Source: Anisakis pegreffii (Eukaryota; Nematoda; Chromadorea; Rhabditida; Anisakidae). From it: a stretch of DNA of 64,000 bases. The first letter of the stretch is position 1. Every line of letters begins with the position of its first letter. Shown here one piece after another: positions 61,538 to 64,000 of this stretch. The stretch covers positions 62,001 to 126,000 of the forward strand of contig JAPYMA010001077.1 of assembly GCA_035041965.1 (NCBI GenBank). The letters run 5' to 3'. A program made the translations under genes and the position numbers. The notes under the pieces were generated by a model. The model ran no database searches. It was not told the origin of the DNA and saw only the letters and a list, made by a program, of their open reading frames with translations.

Positions 61538-64000
61538 CTGCAAGTTCAGAGATCATATCAGCTCAATGATCCAGCTCAGTGTAGTACAATTGCTTCAAGG
61601 AATCAGCTAAAAACGAAATCAGTTTAAAATAACTGCAATTTTAATGACTCATTGATTGAGTTCACCGGTAAATGCAGTCCGCAGAACCCACTTGTGTTGC
61701 TGACCTACCTCCTTGACATTCCCTATGAAGCATGCAAATGAGTGGTCACAATGAAGAATGAAAACCCAAAAGAAGTTAATGACTGAATATGTCGAATGAC
61801 AATGCTAAGATCAGCGTTACGGAAGAGTCGAACGAGATGAAAACTCATCAAAAACTGCACCATATCACTATCAATAATATCACAAATACAAATAACAGTT
61901 CCCTTAATATGATCACAAACGCATACATACAAACACAACCACACATGCACACCCCGATCACCTATGTATTTTCTCATGAATTTACGTCGTCCAGAGAAAA
62001 TCGCAATTTTCAATTTTTATTATTAGTAACATTCAAAAAAAAAACAGCAAAACTCTCATTAGTTAACTATAACTTGAATCAAAAACGAATAAATCGAAAA
62101 ACTGCGAATCTTAAATTCTTCAAATCATTTCGGATCAACATCATAATGTTCTACAATGAAGAACTCAGAAATCTTCATCGTAAATCTCGATATAATATTT
62201 GATGCTATTTTTTTCTTGTTTTGGATTATCATTACGCTCTATACTAACTATATCTTTTCATGATTAATCACCATTGAAATATTTGATGTTTTCTTCAAAT
62301 GATCCGCATATCTAACGAAATTTCACAATTATCGCAAACAATTTGCTAAATTTACTCGTTACTAAGCAAAACTGCAGCATTGCATTCTCATATCTTGCTT
62401 ATCATTCTCATAACTGGCATTTGTACTCAACAACTGAAAAATAAACTTACTATATTAAGAATGCAATGATGAGTTCATCAGACCCATACGTGGAAACTGT
62501 CAATTATCAACAAAAAAAAACAGTAATCTATTTAAAGATTTCATCGTTAATATACTCAGAATTGTTTTCAACTAACTTTCCAGTCATTAATGTGATGAAG
62601 TGATGAATTGAATCATGAGTCAGCGGAATCGACGTATTCGAAGTATTTCTCCGTAAAAACAAAAATGAACAATGAGATATAAAATCGTTTATGCAAATGA
62701 ATGCAAAGATGTTCCACCGATTTGCAGCCATAGTTCCTTTTTTGGTAATTAGAGAACAATCATTGGTATCTAGAATGAATGATTTCCATAATCTCGTGTG
62801 ATGATCGCAGGGAACAAAACTTTGTTCACTAATCAATCGACTTAAATGCTTAAAATTTCAGCAACGATCGATCGCTCAAATTCAATCAAATTGATTCATA
62901 TTTTAGCATACTGCAACATTTATCCTTTCAATAATTAGTGGTAGGAGAAGTCAATACAAGAGCGAAATGAAGTAAGAAGACCTGTTCAGCAGACATAATG
63001 ATGGAAGGAGGCGAAAGAATGAGAAGTTAGTTTCTCCGACTCGGTTATGTTGAGGGAGAAGGAAGTGGCGTGTCGATCGGTGAAATGTTATCAATGTGTG
63101 CAATTTCTTTTCCGCATCATCGTCGTCATCAGTTGCATCTTACGCATTAACGATAAATGATTTCTTTCGAATTTTGTTCAGTGTTCAAAAAAAATGAAAC
63201 ACTCATTCGTACATTTCTATTCATCTATTCGCACACACATACACACACAAGCAGATACATATTCATATTAATCAAGTGCAAATTGGTACCAGCAGCCGAA
63301 CAGCAACCTTACCGAATGAATGATTGAACGTTGCACAAATCGAACATTACGAACTATAAGCAAGACAACAACCTACTATCAACAATAACAAAAGAAAAGC
63401 ATCTCTAGTTTAACAGTTAGACTGTTCAATCACACACAGCATCTTAGGCTTACTTCTGTTGGGTTTTGCGATATGATGATATACAATAGTGAATGTGTCA
63501 ACACAACAAAACAACCCATAATCACCTCCAAAACTGTACCACAGCAAATTTATAGCAGTTGATAAACACGCTGATGGTACTAATACAAAAACAAACACAT
63601 AGTTAACACACCTCCGCTCTTCACTTGCCTCGTCTCGCCTCTTATCTCATTCTATCTGATCCTGTTGTTTGACGGATTCCTTGTCAATTTCACAACGAAT
63701 CAAATCAAAAAATGAATTTTTCATCTTTCATTCTCCATCGAAAATTCACTATTCATTATCCATTATTACAAGCCCATTCCACTTTTCGTAATATTATCGC
63801 TTTTTTCACAACGAATTCATTCGTTATTCTTCTCATTTTTCGCTTTCACTTCGTTTTTCATTCACGTTTCATTCTCGTGCTGCTATGATGTTCTTCAAAT
63901 AAACAACAATATCGCGTCGACAACCAGACAAAACGCGAACTTTGCTTCAAATTACACAAAGTCATGAAAGTAACATTATGATAAGTCCGCACTCAATCCG

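Larger units (their letters stand above)
57742..64000. other. Probable 5' intron or upstream region of the ZMIZ-like gene
   Basis: The exon at 57741 needs a preceding exon that ends in phase 2, so this region, or sequence past the right edge, should hold the N-terminal exon or exons. I could not identify them. The region is AT-rich with CA/AT microsatellite tracts (for example near 63230) and a (TTATTG)-rich stretch near 59985-60055. Confidence 0.4.

Noticed and set aside
62981..62997. Possible five-codon initiation exon (MSAEQ) on the minus strand before GTCTTC
   Set aside because: Too short to support, weak donor, and no following exon in the right phase was found.
1..64000. CRISPR arrays, bacterial operons, viral genes, rRNA and tRNA clusters
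   Set aside because: None were seen; the intron-rich gene structure is that of a nematode nuclear genome.

Overview
This looks like nuclear DNA of a parasitic nematode, most probably an ascarid (Ascaris/Toxocara/Anisakis group). It is AT-rich and gene-poor. Genes are split into small exons by introns that end in the nematode-type acceptor TTTCAG, and one gene begins just after a probable trans-splice acceptor. It also carries a cecropin-type antimicrobial peptide gene; among nematodes, cecropins are known from ascarids. No bacterial or viral genes were seen. The exon models below were built by hand from splice sites, reading-frame phase and family resemblance.

Layout. (1) 11.4 kb back to base 322 and beyond, minus strand: a TMTC-family O-mannosyltransferase gene. 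Seven exons covering the N-terminal membrane half are present; the TPR half lies off the left edge. (2) 12.65-16.43 kb, plus strand: an MFSD8/CLN7-like major facilitator gene (copy A), divergent from the TMTC gene. (3) 16.4-26.9 kb: a 10.5-kb region of repeats and GC-rich, element-like patches, with one possible orphan terminal exon at 22.9 kb. (4) 26.9-30.57 kb, minus strand: a second MFSD8-like gene (copy B). It faces copy A tail to tail, and all ten compared exon segments have exactly the same lengths in the two copies. (5) 30.6-34 kb: repeats and unassigned sequence. (6) 33.96-34.60 kb, minus strand: a two-exon cecropin-like gene with a basic processing site and an acidic tail. (7) 34.6-37.7 kb: a SINE-like element and unassigned sequence. 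(8) 37.67-57.74 kb, minus strand: a 20-kb gene for a ZMIZ-type SP-RING protein (probable SUMO ligase/transcription co-regulator). At least 16 exons are recognised; the N-terminal exon or exons were not found. (9) 57.7-64 kb: probably 5' intron or upstream region of that gene, with one weak exon candidate and a perfect 32-bp palindrome.

The genes do not form a pathway or operon: they are a secretory-pathway glycosyltransferase, two lysosomal-type transporters, a secreted peptide and a nuclear regulator. The most interesting points are the inverted MFSD8 duplication bordered by a dispersed repeat family, the variant cecropin precursor, a SINE-like element that has become a 43-bp perfect fold-back with a 12-bp target duplication, and the altered cysteine spacing in the SP-RING.
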